Source: Planctomycetota bacterium (GTDB taxonomy: Bacteria > Planctomycetota > Planctomycetia > Pirellulales > UBA1268). Taken from it: a DNA stretch of 64,000 nt. The DNA is taken from positions 62,001 to 126,000 of the forward strand of contig QWOP01000085.1 of assembly GCA_003669605.1 (NCBI GenBank). Reading direction: 5' to 3'. Every line of letters begins with the position of its first letter. The stretch's first letter is position 1. Shown in pieces: positions 8,166-17,726 of the stretch. The position numbers were made by a program, and so were the translations under genes. The notes beneath the pieces were generated by a model. That model saw only the letters and a program-made list of their open reading frames with translations. It had not been told where the DNA came from and ran no database searches.

Positions 8166-9476
8166 ATGGCATCGTCTCTTTCTCGCCGCCTGCTCCTCCG
8201 CGCTGCCGCGAGCGCTGGCCCGGCCCTGTTCACGCTCTCGCTCGGTGGCCGGCGCGTCCTCGGGGCCAACGATCGGCTCGATATCGGCATCATCGGCGTC
8301 GGTGGCCGCGGAGGGGCAAATCTCGACGCCGTCGCCGGCGAAAACATCGTGGCGCTGTGTGATGTCGATGAGCAGCGGCTGACAGCGGCCGGCGGCAGGT
8401 TTCCGGCGGCAGAGCGTTTCGCCGACTATCGAGCGATGCTCGCCGAGGCGAAACTCGACGCCGTCGTCATCTCCACCCCCGACCACCACCATGCCCCGGC
8501 CACGGTCCGGGCGCTGCAGCGTGGCCTCCATGTCTACTGCGAGAAACCGCTCACGCACACCGTCGCAGAGGCGCGGTTAGTTGCGAAGATCGCCGCCCAG
8601 AAGGGTGTGGCAACGCAGATGGGGACGCAGAACCACGAGCACCCCGGCTATCTGCGGCTGGTGGAACTGCTTCGTGCGGGGGCAATCGGGCAGGTGAGCG
8701 ATGTGCATGTGATCACCGACCGGCCCGGCACGTGGTGGCCGCAGGGAATCGAGGCGCCCCAGGGGGGGCAGCCAGTGCCGTCCGATCTCAACTGGGATTT
8801 GTGGCTCGGTCCGGCTGCGAACCGGGCCTACGATCCGGCCTACGTGCCCTTCAAATGGCGGGGGTGGTGGGATTTCGGCTGCGGCGCCGTCGGCGACATG
8901 GCGATCCACCTTGCCGATCCGGCGTTCTGGGGGCTCAATCTTGCCGGGCCGGTGCGGGTTTCCTCCCAGGGCCCGGCACCGAATCCCGACAGTGCGCCGA
9001 CTTGGATGCAGACAACGTACGAATTCGCTGCGCGGGGAAAGCGTGGGCCGGTAAAACTCCACTGGTACGAGGGGGAGACAAAGGCTCCAGTGGGGGTGGC
9101 GGCGGATCTGCCGATGAATGGATCGCTGTTCGTGGGCACGCAGGGGCGGATTGCGATCGCTCACGACGGCCTGCCAAGACTGCTGCCCGAGGAGCAGTTC
9201 AAGGATTTTGTCCCCCCGCCACCGTCGCTGTTGGAATCACCGGGGCACCACCGGCAGTGGATCGAGGCCTGCAAGACAGGGTCGCGGACGGGAAGCCCGT
9301 TCTCCTACGCGGCGCCGTTCACGGAGACGGTGCTCTTGGGGAGCGTGGCCTACCGAGCCGGGGTGCCGATCGAGTACGACCCGGCGACAGGGCTGGTGAC
9401 CAACGATCAGGCTGCCAACGGCTGGCTCTCGAAGGAGTACCGCAAGGGCTTTGAGGTGTCGGAGTCACCGGTTTAG
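8166..9476 (+). CDS. Gfo/Idh/MocA family oxidoreductase, Tat-type signal
   Basis: The 436-residue protein carries a twin-arginine-type signal (SRRLLLRAAA, residues 6-15) and then a Rossmann fold, GIIGVGGRGGANLD near residue 42, followed by a CEKPLTHTV motif near residue 128 that is usual for NAD(P)-dependent sugar oxidoreductases of this family. The second domain contains GPAANRAYDPAYVPFKWRGWWDFG, shortened here to its features: an aromatic-rich strand common to the exported planctomycete subgroup. It probably oxidises or epimerises a sugar or sugar acid in the periplasm; the substrate is unknown. It follows the propeller gene by about 55 bases and may share its transcript. A second, distant paralogue is at 30149. 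Confidence 0.9.
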   Translation: MASSLSRRLLLRAAASAGPALFTLSLGGRRVLGANDRLDIGIIGVGGRGGANLDAVAGENIVALCDVDEQRLTAAGGRFPAAERFADYRAMLAEAKLDAVVISTPDHHHAPATVRALQRGLHVYCEKPLTHTVAEARLVAKIAAQKGVATQMGTQNHEHPGYLRLVELLRAGAIGQVSDVHVITDRPGTWWPQGIEAPQGGQPVPSDLNWDLWLGPAANRAYDPAYVPFKWRGWWDFGCGAVGDMAIHLADPAFWGLNLAGPVRVSSQGPAPNPDSAPTWMQTTYEFAARGKRGPVKLHWYEGETKAPVGVAADLPMNGSLFVGTQGRIAIAHDGLPRLLPEEQFKDFVPPPPSLLESPGHHRQWIEACKTGSRTGSPFSYAAPFTETVLLGSVAYRAGVPIEYDPATGLVTNDQAANGWLSKEYRKGFEVSESPV

Positions 9477-9543
9477 TGGGGCCTTGAAAAACGCCTCCTG
9501 CCGGGATTGCCTTTGCCCCCCTCGGGCTTCCGCCGGAAGAGGG

Positions 9544-9549
9544 TAGGAT
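9544..9549 (+). promoter_or_regulatory. candidate -10 element TAGGAT
   Basis: TAGGAT lies 46 bases upstream of the desaturase start, in the short gap after the oxidoreductase. It fits the recurrent hexamer pattern of this window. No -35 box is evident. Confidence 0.28.
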
Positions 9550-9595
9550 CAGGCGAGTAGTCCGATGTCCCCGAACCCTTGTATTGCCCCCTGCT

Positions 9596-10450
9596 ATGAA
9601 CGTGTTCCGCCATCGAGAAGATCTCCTTCCGGTGCTCTGCATTGTCTCGCTCACGCTGCTCGATGTGGTGGTGTTTTTCTCCGCCCAGAGCATCTGGGTG
9701 CTGGGTGCCTGGCTGCTGGTGGCCATCGGCCCCAAGGCCTGCATCTGCTCCTGGAATCATCACCACCAACATCTCTTCACGTTTCATCAACCGCTGCTCA
9801 ACCGGTTGTTGGAACTGGTCTACGCCTTCCACACCGGCATCACCACCAATGCCTGGGTACTGCATCACGTTCTCGGTCATCACGTCAACTACCTCGATCA
9901 GTCGAAGGACGAATCGGCCTGGAAGCGGCGTGACGGATCGACGATGGGGGAGTTGGAATACACCATCACCATCGCCCTCACCGGGTACCTGCGGGCGTTC
10001 CAGGTGGCCCGCAGATACCCTCGCTACCAAGCGGGCTTCTTCGGAATGGGATTGGTGGTGCTCCTCCTGCTGGCGGCGGCCTTTGCCTGGAATTGGTTGA
10101 ACGCCCTGCTGGTGTTCGCGATCCCGATGGTGGCCGGATACGTCATCACCTGCTGGCACACCTACTGCCATCACGCTGGCCTCGACACCCAGGACCCCTA
10201 CAGGGCCTCGCACAACATCCTTCACCGCTCCTATAACATCCTCACCGGCAACCTCGGCTTCCACACGGCGCACCATGTGAAGCCGAAACTCCACTGGTCG
10301 CGACTGCCGCAGTTCCATGCCACGATCGCCGACAGGATTCCCGCCGATCTGTACAAAGAGCCGCTCTTCCCCGTGAATCTCCTCCCAGCCGGAGACTACC
10401 GGACCCCGGTGGTGTCTTTAGGAAGCGATTGCCGAGGCAGAGGCGATTGA
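9596..10450 (+). CDS. fatty acid desaturase-like di-iron membrane protein
   Basis: The 284-residue integral membrane protein has hydrophobic segments near residues 12-48 and 148-187, and the histidine clusters that bind two irons in membrane desaturases and hydroxylases: HHHQH (55-59), HHVLGHH (90-96), HTYCHH (188-193), HNILH (206-210) and HTAHH (223-227). It therefore probably introduces a double bond or hydroxyl group into an acyl chain or related lipid. The first box has three consecutive histidines, unlike the usual HxxxH. The ATG at 9596 is used; another ATG is available four codons upstream at 9584. Substrate and electron donor are not identifiable here. Confidence 0.85.
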   Translation: MNVFRHREDLLPVLCIVSLTLLDVVVFFSAQSIWVLGAWLLVAIGPKACICSWNHHHQHLFTFHQPLLNRLLELVYAFHTGITTNAWVLHHVLGHHVNYLDQSKDESAWKRRDGSTMGELEYTITIALTGYLRAFQVARRYPRYQAGFFGMGLVVLLLLAAAFAWNWLNALLVFAIPMVAGYVITCWHTYCHHAGLDTQDPYRASHNILHRSYNILTGNLGFHTAHHVKPKLHWSRLPQFHATIADRIPADLYKEPLFPVNLLPAGDYRTPVVSLGSDCRGRGD

Positions 10451-10458
10451 TCGGGCCT

Positions 10459-10902
10459 TCAGTGGAACTTCACCAGTACCACCCCTGCGAACACGAGCAG
10501 CACGCCCAACAGCCTCCCTGGGGTGACGGCCTGCCGCGGTAGGTCCATCAGACCAAAGTGGTCGAGGAGGAGCGAGCAGGCCAATTGCCCGCCAACCACC
10601 GCGGCGATGAACGCCGCCGCTCCCAGCCGGGGAGCCAGCGCCGCCCCAGAGAGGACGATCAACGCCCCCAGCGGGCCGCCAATCCAGTTCCACCACGGTG
10701 CCCCCCGGGCGGCGCTTGGCAGGGGGGCCATGGGGCGGAGCAGGATCATCACGGTGGCGGCCGTGATGATCGTGCCGCAGATCGAGAAAAATGCTGCCCA
10801 GATCGGGCTCTGGAGGTGGGCACGAAGCGAGGCGTTGGCCGATGCCTGGAGGGCGAAGCAGGCGCCAGCACCGCTGGCCAGCAAGATCCACACCACGTCC
10901 AT
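10459..10902 (-). CDS. DMT-type membrane protein, YdcZ/DUF606 family
   Basis: The 147-residue protein is almost wholly hydrophobic, with about five membrane segments. The pattern SANASLRAHLQSPIWAAF near residues 20-37, GGPLGALIVLSGAALAPRLG near 75-94, GGQLACSLLLDHFG near 103-116 and a final LGVLLVFAGVVLV match the DUF606/YdcZ half-size relatives of drug/metabolite transporters. Such proteins often work as pairs or dimers; no second copy is adjacent. Its role as an exporter is inferred from the family. It converges on the desaturase gene with only 8 bases between the stops and faces away from hisC. Confidence 0.82.
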   Translation of the reverse strand: MDVVWILLASGAGACFALQASANASLRAHLQSPIWAAFFSICGTIITAATVMILLRPMAPLPSAARGAPWWNWIGGPLGALIVLSGAALAPRLGAAAFIAAVVGGQLACSLLLDHFGLMDLPRQAVTPGRLLGVLLVFAGVVLVKFH

Positions 10903-11060
10903 GAGTGCCGCTCCAAGAGGGAACCGCAGGCCGGTCTGGAAGAGGCTGCGGGGGCCATCAGTATCGTCGGCCGGTCGCTGCTGTCGACCCGGGGAGGTCT
11001 GGTGCCGACGATCACAGCGGTTGTAGCGGCCACTCCTGAAGCCGGAGCACCTCGTGGCCC

Positions 11061-11166
11061 GTGGAAAAAGTCATCCATCCCCTTTTTTCCGTGGAAAAAC
11101 TGCTGTTTTCTCGTGCGACGCACTCGCCACCCCCTCGGGCAGCAAGTGCCGGCAGTTAATCCACGG
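11061..11166 (-). repeat. dispersed multi-hairpin intergenic repeat, copy in the hisC upstream region
   Basis: Read on the plus strand the copy starts GTGGAAAAAGTCATCC and ends GCAGTTAATCCACGG, the same order of blocks as the copy at 29887: GTGGAAAAAG, a pyrimidine run, GTTTTCTC, CGCACTCG, GGCAGCAAGTG and a TTNATCCAC end. It differs by a second GTGGAAAAA at 11091. It fills the 314-base gap between the divergent DUF606 and hisC genes together with a hisC promoter candidate; nothing else is recognised in 10903-11060. Confidence 0.75.
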
Positions 11167-11204
11167 CCGGTGAGCGCCAGCCAGGTGCGGGGGCCGGTGT
11201 GAGG

Positions 11205-11210
11205 TAGACT
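11205..11210 (+). promoter_or_regulatory. candidate -10 element TAGACT directly before hisC
   Basis: TAGACT ends six bases before the hisC ATG at 11217, with TGTGAGG preceding it. If this is the -10 element, transcription would begin at or next to the start codon and the hisC message would be leaderless. No Shine-Dalgarno sequence precedes the ATG, which agrees with that reading. Confidence 0.4.
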
Positions 11211-11216
11211 CGCGGC

Positions 11217-12341
11217 ATGAACACCCCCACGCCAACGCCGTCGCCGCAGGCTGCTGCAGACGCCCGAGCCGCGGCCCTCGTCCGCGCGCCGATCGCGGCC
11301 CTGGCCGGCTATGTTCCCGGTGAGCAGCCCCAGGGGGGCGACTGGATCAAACTCAACACCAACGAGAACCCCTACGCCCCGTCCCCCGCCGTGGCCGCGG
11401 CGGTCACCGCCGCACTCGCCGGGCGGACACTGGCCAAGTATCCCGACCCTGTCGCCACCCGATTCCGCCAGCAGGCTGCGGCGGTGCTGGGGATTGATCC
11501 CGACTGGATTCTCTGCGGCAACGGCAGCGATGACCTGCTGACGATCCTCGTCCGCACGTTCGTCGGACCAGGCGCGGCGTTGCGGATGCCGACCCCGAGT
11601 TACATCCTCTACCGGACCCTCGCCGGCATCCAGGGGGCCCCCTTTGAGGAGGTGCCTTTCGAGCGTGACTGGTCGCTGAGCGATGCCTTTACCGCGCCGC
11701 ACACGGCTGCGGGCGATGTGGTGAGGCTGGCCGTGATCGCCAATCCCAATAGTCCCTCAGGGACACTCATCCCCCCTGACTCAATCGCCCGTCTGGCCGA
11801 ACGGATGCCTTGTGCGCTGGTTGTCGACGAAGCCTATGGCGACTTCGCCGCCAGCAATTGCCTCGATCTGGTCCGCTCCCACGAGCGGGTGATCGTGACC
11901 CGCAGTTTCAGCAAGTCGTATGCCCTAGCGGGACTGCGGTTTGGTTTCGCAGTCGCCCAGCCGGCCATCATCCGCCAGTTGGAGAAGGTGAAGGATTCCT
12001 ACAACTGCGATGCCCTTTCCATCGCCGCCGCGACGGCAGCCATCGCTGATCAGGACTGGCTGCACGAGTGCCGCAGCCAGATTCTCGCCACCCGAGGGCG
12101 GTTGACCGCGGCGCTTCGTGACCTCGGCTTCCACGTCCAAGAGAGCCAGGCAAACTTTGTCTGGTGCACCCACCCCGATCGTCCCCATCGGCCGTTGTAC
12201 GAGGGGCTCAAGTCCCGCGGCATCCTCGTTCGCTACATGCACTACGCCGGGTGGGGGGACGGCTTGCGGATCACCGTTGGCACCGACGCCGAAATCGACC
12301 GCTTCCTCGCTACGCTCACGAGCCTCCTGGCCGCCACCTAG
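11217..12341 (+). CDS. hisC: histidinol-phosphate aminotransferase
   Basis: The 374-residue PLP enzyme transfers an amino group from glutamate to imidazole acetol phosphate in histidine synthesis. Fold type I features are clear: KLNTNENPYAPSP near residue 43, NPNSPSGTLIPP near 178, DEAYGDFA near 204 and the PLP-binding lysine in SFSKSYALAGLRFG, Lys233. The cofactor-site motif NPNSPSG replaces the more usual NPNNPTG, a mild variation. The start has no visible ribosome site but a -10-like hexamer abuts it. hisB follows after 25 bases, forming a two-gene histidine unit away from hisD. Confidence 0.95.
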   Translation: MNTPTPTPSPQAAADARAAALVRAPIAALAGYVPGEQPQGGDWIKLNTNENPYAPSPAVAAAVTAALAGRTLAKYPDPVATRFRQQAAAVLGIDPDWILCGNGSDDLLTILVRTFVGPGAALRMPTPSYILYRTLAGIQGAPFEEVPFERDWSLSDAFTAPHTAAGDVVRLAVIANPNSPSGTLIPPDSIARLAERMPCALVVDEAYGDFAASNCLDLVRSHERVIVTRSFSKSYALAGLRFGFAVAQPAIIRQLEKVKDSYNCDALSIAAATAAIADQDWLHECRSQILATRGRLTAALRDLGFHVQESQANFVWCTHPDRPHRPLYEGLKSRGILVRYMHYAGWGDGLRITVGTDAEIDRFLATLTSLLAAT

Positions 12342-12366
12342 GACCGTTTCCCGTTCCGGAATCCCC

Positions 12367-12960
12367 ATGCAACGCACCGCCACCGTCGCCCGCAAAACCA
12401 GCGAAACGTCAATCGAGCTCGCGCTCAATCTTGACGGGACAGGGAAGGCCGACATCGCCACCGGCCTCGGATTTTTCGACCACATGCTGACCTTGCTGGC
12501 AGGCCATTCGCTTGTCGATCTGACGATCCGCTGCGCGGGGGATCTGCACGTCGACGGCCACCACACCGTGGAGGATGTCGGCAGGGCGCTTGGCCAAGCA
12601 TTCCGTGAGGCTCTCGGCGAACGCCGCGGCATCCGCCGCTACGGCGACTGCTCGCTGCCGATGGACGAGACGCTTGTCACGGCGGCGGTCGACATGGGCG
12701 GCCGTGCGGCTACGGTCTTCCGTGTGCCGTTCCCGGTACCGACGATCGGCACCTTCGACACGCAGCTGGTGGAGGTGTTTTGGGAGGGGTTCGCAGCCAC
12801 AGCGGGCGCCAACGTCCACGCCATCCTGCACCACGGCGCCAATGCCCATCACATTGCCGAAGCGGTCTTCAAGGCCACCGCCCGGGCGATTCGGATGGCC
12901 GTCGAACACGACCCCCGGCAGCCAGGGATTCCCAGTACGAAGGGGACGCTGACGGTCTGA
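12367..12960 (+). CDS. hisB: imidazoleglycerol-phosphate dehydratase
   Basis: The 197-residue enzyme removes water from imidazole glycerol phosphate, giving imidazole acetol phosphate, the substrate of the hisC product encoded just upstream. The manganese-binding repeats are visible: GFFDHMLTLLAGHS near residues 37-50, HVDGHHTVEDVG near 61-72, and the mirrored AILHHGANAHHIAEAVFKA near 155-173. The length corresponds to the monofunctional form without the histidinol phosphatase domain. The true start is the ATG at 12367, following the end of hisC; an earlier open frame overlapping hisC has no family similarity. Confidence 0.96.
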   Translation: MQRTATVARKTSETSIELALNLDGTGKADIATGLGFFDHMLTLLAGHSLVDLTIRCAGDLHVDGHHTVEDVGRALGQAFREALGERRGIRRYGDCSLPMDETLVTAAVDMGGRAATVFRVPFPVPTIGTFDTQLVEVFWEGFAATAGANVHAILHHGANAHHIAEAVFKATARAIRMAVEHDPRQPGIPSTKGTLTV

Positions 12961-12973
12961 CGACGAGCCCGTG

Positions 12974-12987
12974 GGACACGAGTGTCC
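12974..12987. terminator. small hairpin between convergent hisB and PPi-phosphofructokinase genes
   Basis: GGACA-CGAG-TGTCC forms a perfect 5-bp stem with a four-base loop 13 bases after the hisB stop, in the gap between two converging genes. There is no U-tract, so an intrinsic terminator role is only possible. Confidence 0.25.
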
Positions 12988-13048
12988 GTGGATTGTGTCC
13001 TCTCGCGACCTCCTCACGGAACAGCACCGGCAGTCGATTCGCGGCCTG

Positions 13049-14359
<1,311 letters not shown>

Positions 14360-14385
14360 GGCGTCTCCGAACGATGTGGGCGGAA

Positions 14386-14453
14386 GTGGAGGCGGGAGGG
14401 GAAGTGGAGGCGGGAGGGGAAGTGGAGGCGGGAGGGGAAGTGGAGGCGGGAGG
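14386..14453. repeat. tandem 18-base repeat in the phosphofructokinase leader
   Basis: The unit GTGGAGGCGGGAGGGGAA occurs in three complete copies starting at 14386, 14404 and 14422 and a fourth partial copy of 14 bases at 14440. All copies are identical. On the coding strand of the phosphofructokinase message the tract reads as polypyrimidine and begins 27 bases before the start codon, upstream of its GGAG ribosome site. Perfect copies indicate recent slippage, so copy number may vary between strains. Confidence 0.93.
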
Positions 14454-14547
14454 AATAACCAAGCACCGACAGGGAGAGAGCCCCGTGCCGGACTCTGGCG
14501 GCAGGAACAGACTTCGGCACAGGGGCGGGCGGGGCTTCAAGCTGTGT

Positions 14548-15891
14548 TCAACCAGCCAGCCAGCGCTCGACGAACTTCGTATCGATCTCGGCGTCTCGGA
14601 AGGCGGAATGCGACAGGATGTCGAGGTGCAGCGGCACGGTCGTCTTGATCCCTTGGATGCGCAGTTCGCGGAGAGCCCGGATCATGGTCGCGATTGCCTC
14701 GGTGCGGGTCGGCTGATGAACAATCAACTTGCCAACCAGCGAATCGTAATGCGGGGGTACGACGTAGCCGGCCGCGGCGTGGGAGTCGAACCGCACCCCG
14801 AAGCCGCCTGGGGCGATGATTTGCTCGATCCGACCGGGGCAGGGGCGGAAGTTGGCGGCGGGATCCTCGGCGTTGATACGGCACTCGATGGCATGGCCGC
14901 GGGCGACGACGTCCTTCTGCTCAAGACCGAGCTTCTCTCCAGCGGCGATGCGGATCTGGGCCTTCACCAAGTCGATACCCGTGACCATCTCGCTGACCGG
15001 ATGCTCCACCTGGATCCGGGCGTTGATTTCGATGAAGTAGAAGTTGCCCTGCTGATCGACGATGAATTCCACCGTACCGGCGGAGTGGTAACCGGCGACC
15101 TTCGCCAACCGCACCGCCGCCTCGCACATTGCTTTGCGGGTGGCCGGGGCAAGACGCGGAGAAGGGCTCTCCTCGATCAATTTTTGGTGCCGGCGCTGGG
15201 TCGAGCAGTCGCGTTCCCAGAGGTGGAGCATCGTGCCGTGCTGATCGCCGAGGATCTGGACCTCGACGTGCCGCGGACGGTCGACGTAGCGTTCGATGTA
15301 GATCCCGGGGTTGCCGAAGGCGGCCTGGGCTTCTGCGGAGGCTTGCTGCCAGGCAGGGATCAAGGCGGCATCGTCGACAGCCACCCGCATCCCCTTGCCG
15401 CCGCCACCGGCGGTGGCCTTAAGGAGCACCGGGAAGCCAACCTCACGGGCGACACGGATCGCCTCGTCCTCGCTGCCGATGATCCCGTTGCTGCCTGGCA
15501 CGCACGGCACTCCGGCCTCGCGGGCCAGGTTCCGAGCGGATGTCTTGTCGCCGACCTTCGCCATCGCCTCGGGGGTCGGCCCGATGAAGCCGATGTTGCA
15601 GGAACGACAGACCTCCGCGAAATGGGCATTCTCGGAGAGGAAGCCATATCCGGGATGGATGGCCTGCACGTTGCCGATCTCGGCGGCACTGATGACCCGA
15701 TCGATCCGCAGATAGCTGTCAGCCGCTTTGGCAGGCCCAACGCAGATCGCCTCGTCGGCCATTTCCAGGTAGGGCGCGCCACGGTCGGCCTCACTGAAGA
15801 TGGCCACCGTCTCCACGCCCAGTTCGCGACACGCTCGGATCACCCGGAGGGCAATCTCACCGCGATTGGCTATCAAAACCCTTTTGAACAT
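14548..15891 (-). CDS. accC: acetyl-CoA carboxylase, biotin carboxylase subunit
   Basis: The 447-residue ATP-grasp enzyme carboxylates the biotin on AccB with bicarbonate and ATP, the first half reaction of fatty acid synthesis. It begins [19 protein letters not shown], the classic AccC start, which sets the start at 15891 although the frame is open for 32 more codons. Other marks are [10 protein letters not shown] near residue 82, the glycine-rich ATP loop [10 protein letters not shown] near 160, [17 protein letters not shown] near 200, and [14 protein letters not shown] near 286. It lies 109 bases downstream of accB, the usual accBC arrangement. Confidence 0.97.
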   Translation of the reverse strand: MFKRVLIANRGEIALRVIRACRELGVETVAIFSEADRGAPYLEMADEAICVGPAKAADSYLRIDRVISAAEIGNVQAIHPGYGFLSENAHFAEVCRSCNIGFIGPTPEAMAKVGDKTSARNLAREAGVPCVPGSNGIIGSEDEAIRVAREVGFPVLLKATAGGGGKGMRVAVDDAALIPAWQQASAEAQAAFGNPGIYIERYVDRPRHVEVQILGDQHGTMLHLWERDCSTQRRHQKLIEESPSPRLAPATRKAMCEAAVRLAKVAGYHSAGTVEFIVDQQGNFYFIEINARIQVEHPVSEMVTGIDLVKAQIRIAAGEKLGLEQKDVVARGHAIECRINAEDPAANFRPCPGRIEQIIAPGGFGVRFDSHAAAGYVVPPHYDSLVGKLIVHQPTRTEAIATMIRALRELRIQGIKTTVPLHLDILSHSAFRDAEIDTKFVERWLAG

Positions 15892-16000
15892 ACGCTCCGC
15901 CCGGTTGGGGGAATCTGCGGCCATGGCCAGGCCAACCAACTGCCGCCGGCCAACATCCGGAAGGCGGGGATCGGCGGCTCCGGGCAACGGCCCGATTCGT

Positions 16001-16465
16001 TCACTTCTCGGGATCGATCTTGATAAGGGGCTGGCCGAATTCGACCGGGGCGCCGTTCTCCACGAGAAGGGCCACCACTTGCCCGGAAACCCCGGCAGGA
16101 ATCTCGTTAAAGACTTTCATAGCCTCGATGATGCAGACCGTCTTTTCGGGGCCGATCCGGTCGCCGACTTTCACAAACGGCGGTGAGTCGGGGCCGCTGG
16201 CCCGATAGAACGTGCCCACCATAGGGCTCTTGATGACCACCATCTTGGTGTCGACTGCAGCCTCGGCGGCCGGAGCCGCGGTCACCGCAGCTCGCGGGAC
16301 TGAGGTGGCTGGCATCGACACGAAGTCTCCGCCGCGCTTGATGCGGACCCGCTGGTCCGCCTGCTTGATGTCGATCTCCGCCAGATCGTGCCTCTTCATC
16401 AGCGCGATCAGCCGGCGGACCCGTTTCACGTTGAAAAAGTCGTCGGGCTGCTTTGCCGCGCTCAT
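16001..16465 (-). CDS. accB: acetyl-CoA carboxylase biotin carboxyl carrier protein
   Basis: The 154-residue carrier presents biotin to AccC and the carboxyltransferase. The C-terminal biotinyl domain contains [13 protein letters not shown] (80-92) and the biotin attachment motif EAMKVFNEI, with Lys117 as the modified residue. The middle is an Ala/Pro-rich hinge. The N-terminus [20 protein letters not shown] is typical of AccB, so the ATG at 16465 is chosen over a start 162 bases upstream. It precedes accC in the same direction. The 268-base gap to the divergent nnrD gene carries no recognisable gene and should hold promoters for both. Confidence 0.95.
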   Translation of the reverse strand: MSAAKQPDDFFNVKRVRRLIALMKRHDLAEIDIKQADQRVRIKRGGDFVSMPATSVPRAAVTAAPAAEAAVDTKMVVIKSPMVGTFYRASGPDSPPFVKVGDRIGPEKTVCIIEAMKVFNEIPAGVSGQVVALLVENGAPVEFGQPLIKIDPEK

Positions 16466-16733
16466 GGGGATCGCCTGGGTTCGTGCCGATAGCGGGGTAC
16501 GCCCGCCCATCCCTGCTGACCGGAGTGTGGTCCCCCGCAGGGGGAGTCTGGTGTACTCCCCTGAACGGGACCTGCAATCCGCTGGGATTTCGCGGCGAGG
16601 GTAGCCCCTGCACCGCATTTCAGTCAAGGTAACACAACCGGATCGGTGGCATTGGGCTTCCGGCCGGTCGCGGCGGCCGTTCGGCTCCCGGTCGTACGCC
16701 GCACAAAGAGCCTGTCGACGAGCCTATCGAGCG

Positions 16734-17669
16734 ATGGAAAACCCCCCCTTCTTGGACCCTCTGAAGGCCCCACCGGACCTGCCCAGGATTCCCTCCCGGG
16801 CCCGGGATTCGAGCAAACGGGACTATGGGAGCATCCTCGTTGTGGGGGGGGCTGCCGGGATGGCAGGGGCCCCGGCCCTAGCGGGGATGGCGGCACTCCG
16901 CAGCGGCGCGGGGCTTGTCTCGCTGGCGGTGCCTGCGGCCGTAGCGGCAGTCGCCGCCGGCTTCGATCCCTGCCTGATGACCCACAGCCTCCCTTCCCGG
17001 GACGACGGCACCTTCGCCTCGGACGCCCTGGAAGGTCTTTTCTCGCTCGCCGGCCGTGCCGACACGGTGGCGGTTGGGCCGGGGATCGGCCGCACCGAAG
17101 CGACCGGAATGATCGTGGCCAGGCTGTGGGCTGATTTGCCCCAGCCTGCGGTCTTCGACGCCGATGCGCTCTGGTGGCTCTCCCGCCTCGACCCGGAGGC
17201 GCTTGCCGGGCACGCCGGCCCACGGTTGATCACTCCCCATGCCGGCGAGATGCGCCGCTTCCTCGCCGACGGCTCGACGGCTGGGGCCATCCCTTCCAGG
17301 CAGTTTCTCGAGGATGCCGCGGCGACCCTGGCGGAGGAATACGGCCTCGTGATCCTCCTCAAAGGCCCAGACACGTTGATCAGCGACGGCGTGAAGCGGT
17401 TCTTCAACACCACCGGCAACCCCGGCATGGCCAGCGGTGGATCGGGCGATGTGCTCACCGGCATCACCGCCGCGCTCCTGGCGCAATCCACCGTCGGCGG
17501 CGGCAGGCTCTCGACTATGGACGCCGCCCGGTTGGCAGCCTGGGTGCATGGCCGTGCCGGCGATCTGGCAGCGGAGGAACTTGGGCCCATTTCGCTCACC
17601 GCCGTCGACATCATCCGCCACCTGCCTGGGGCCTTTCGCGCCGTCGTGGGGGCTGCAGCAGGTCGGTGA
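16734..17669 (+). CDS. nnrD: ADP/ATP-dependent NAD(P)H-hydrate dehydratase
   Basis: The 311-residue protein repairs damaged, hydrated NADH and NADPH. It is the carbohydrate-kinase-like (YjeF C-terminal) domain alone: DYGSILVVGGAAGMAGAP near residues 30-47, DADALWWL near 142, TPHAGEMRRFL near 163 and the signature NTTGNPGMASGGSGDVLTG near 224-242, which binds the nucleotide and phosphate. The partner epimerase domain (NnrE) that is often fused N-terminally is missing and not seen nearby. The start at 16734 is the first ATG of the frame. It converges with the DNA ligase gene. Confidence 0.92.
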   Translation: MENPPFLDPLKAPPDLPRIPSRARDSSKRDYGSILVVGGAAGMAGAPALAGMAALRSGAGLVSLAVPAAVAAVAAGFDPCLMTHSLPSRDDGTFASDALEGLFSLAGRADTVAVGPGIGRTEATGMIVARLWADLPQPAVFDADALWWLSRLDPEALAGHAGPRLITPHAGEMRRFLADGSTAGAIPSRQFLEDAAATLAEEYGLVILLKGPDTLISDGVKRFFNTTGNPGMASGGSGDVLTGITAALLAQSTVGGGRLSTMDAARLAAWVHGRAGDLAAEELGPISLTAVDIIRHLPGAFRAVVGAAAGR

Positions 17670-17690
17670 CGTCCACGATTCCGCCGCACG

Positions 17691-17715
17691 CCGCCCGTCG
17701 GCTGATGCTGGGCGG
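17691..17715. terminator. possible bidirectional terminator hairpin
   Basis: CCGCCC (17691-17696) and GGGCGG (17710-17715) can pair with a 13-base loop in the 57-base gap between the converging nnrD and ligase genes. It has no U-tract, so the role is inferred from its place alone. Confidence 0.33.
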
Positions 17716-17726
17716 AGCGTCATGGC

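Noticed and set aside
10558-11202. 214-residue plus-strand frame between desaturase and hisC
   Set aside because: It is antisense to the DUF606 membrane gene and crosses the repeat copy; no domain or start signal.
14386-14453. Tandem repeat as CRISPR array
   Set aside because: Units are directly adjacent with no spacers and only 18 bases long; no cas genes lie near.
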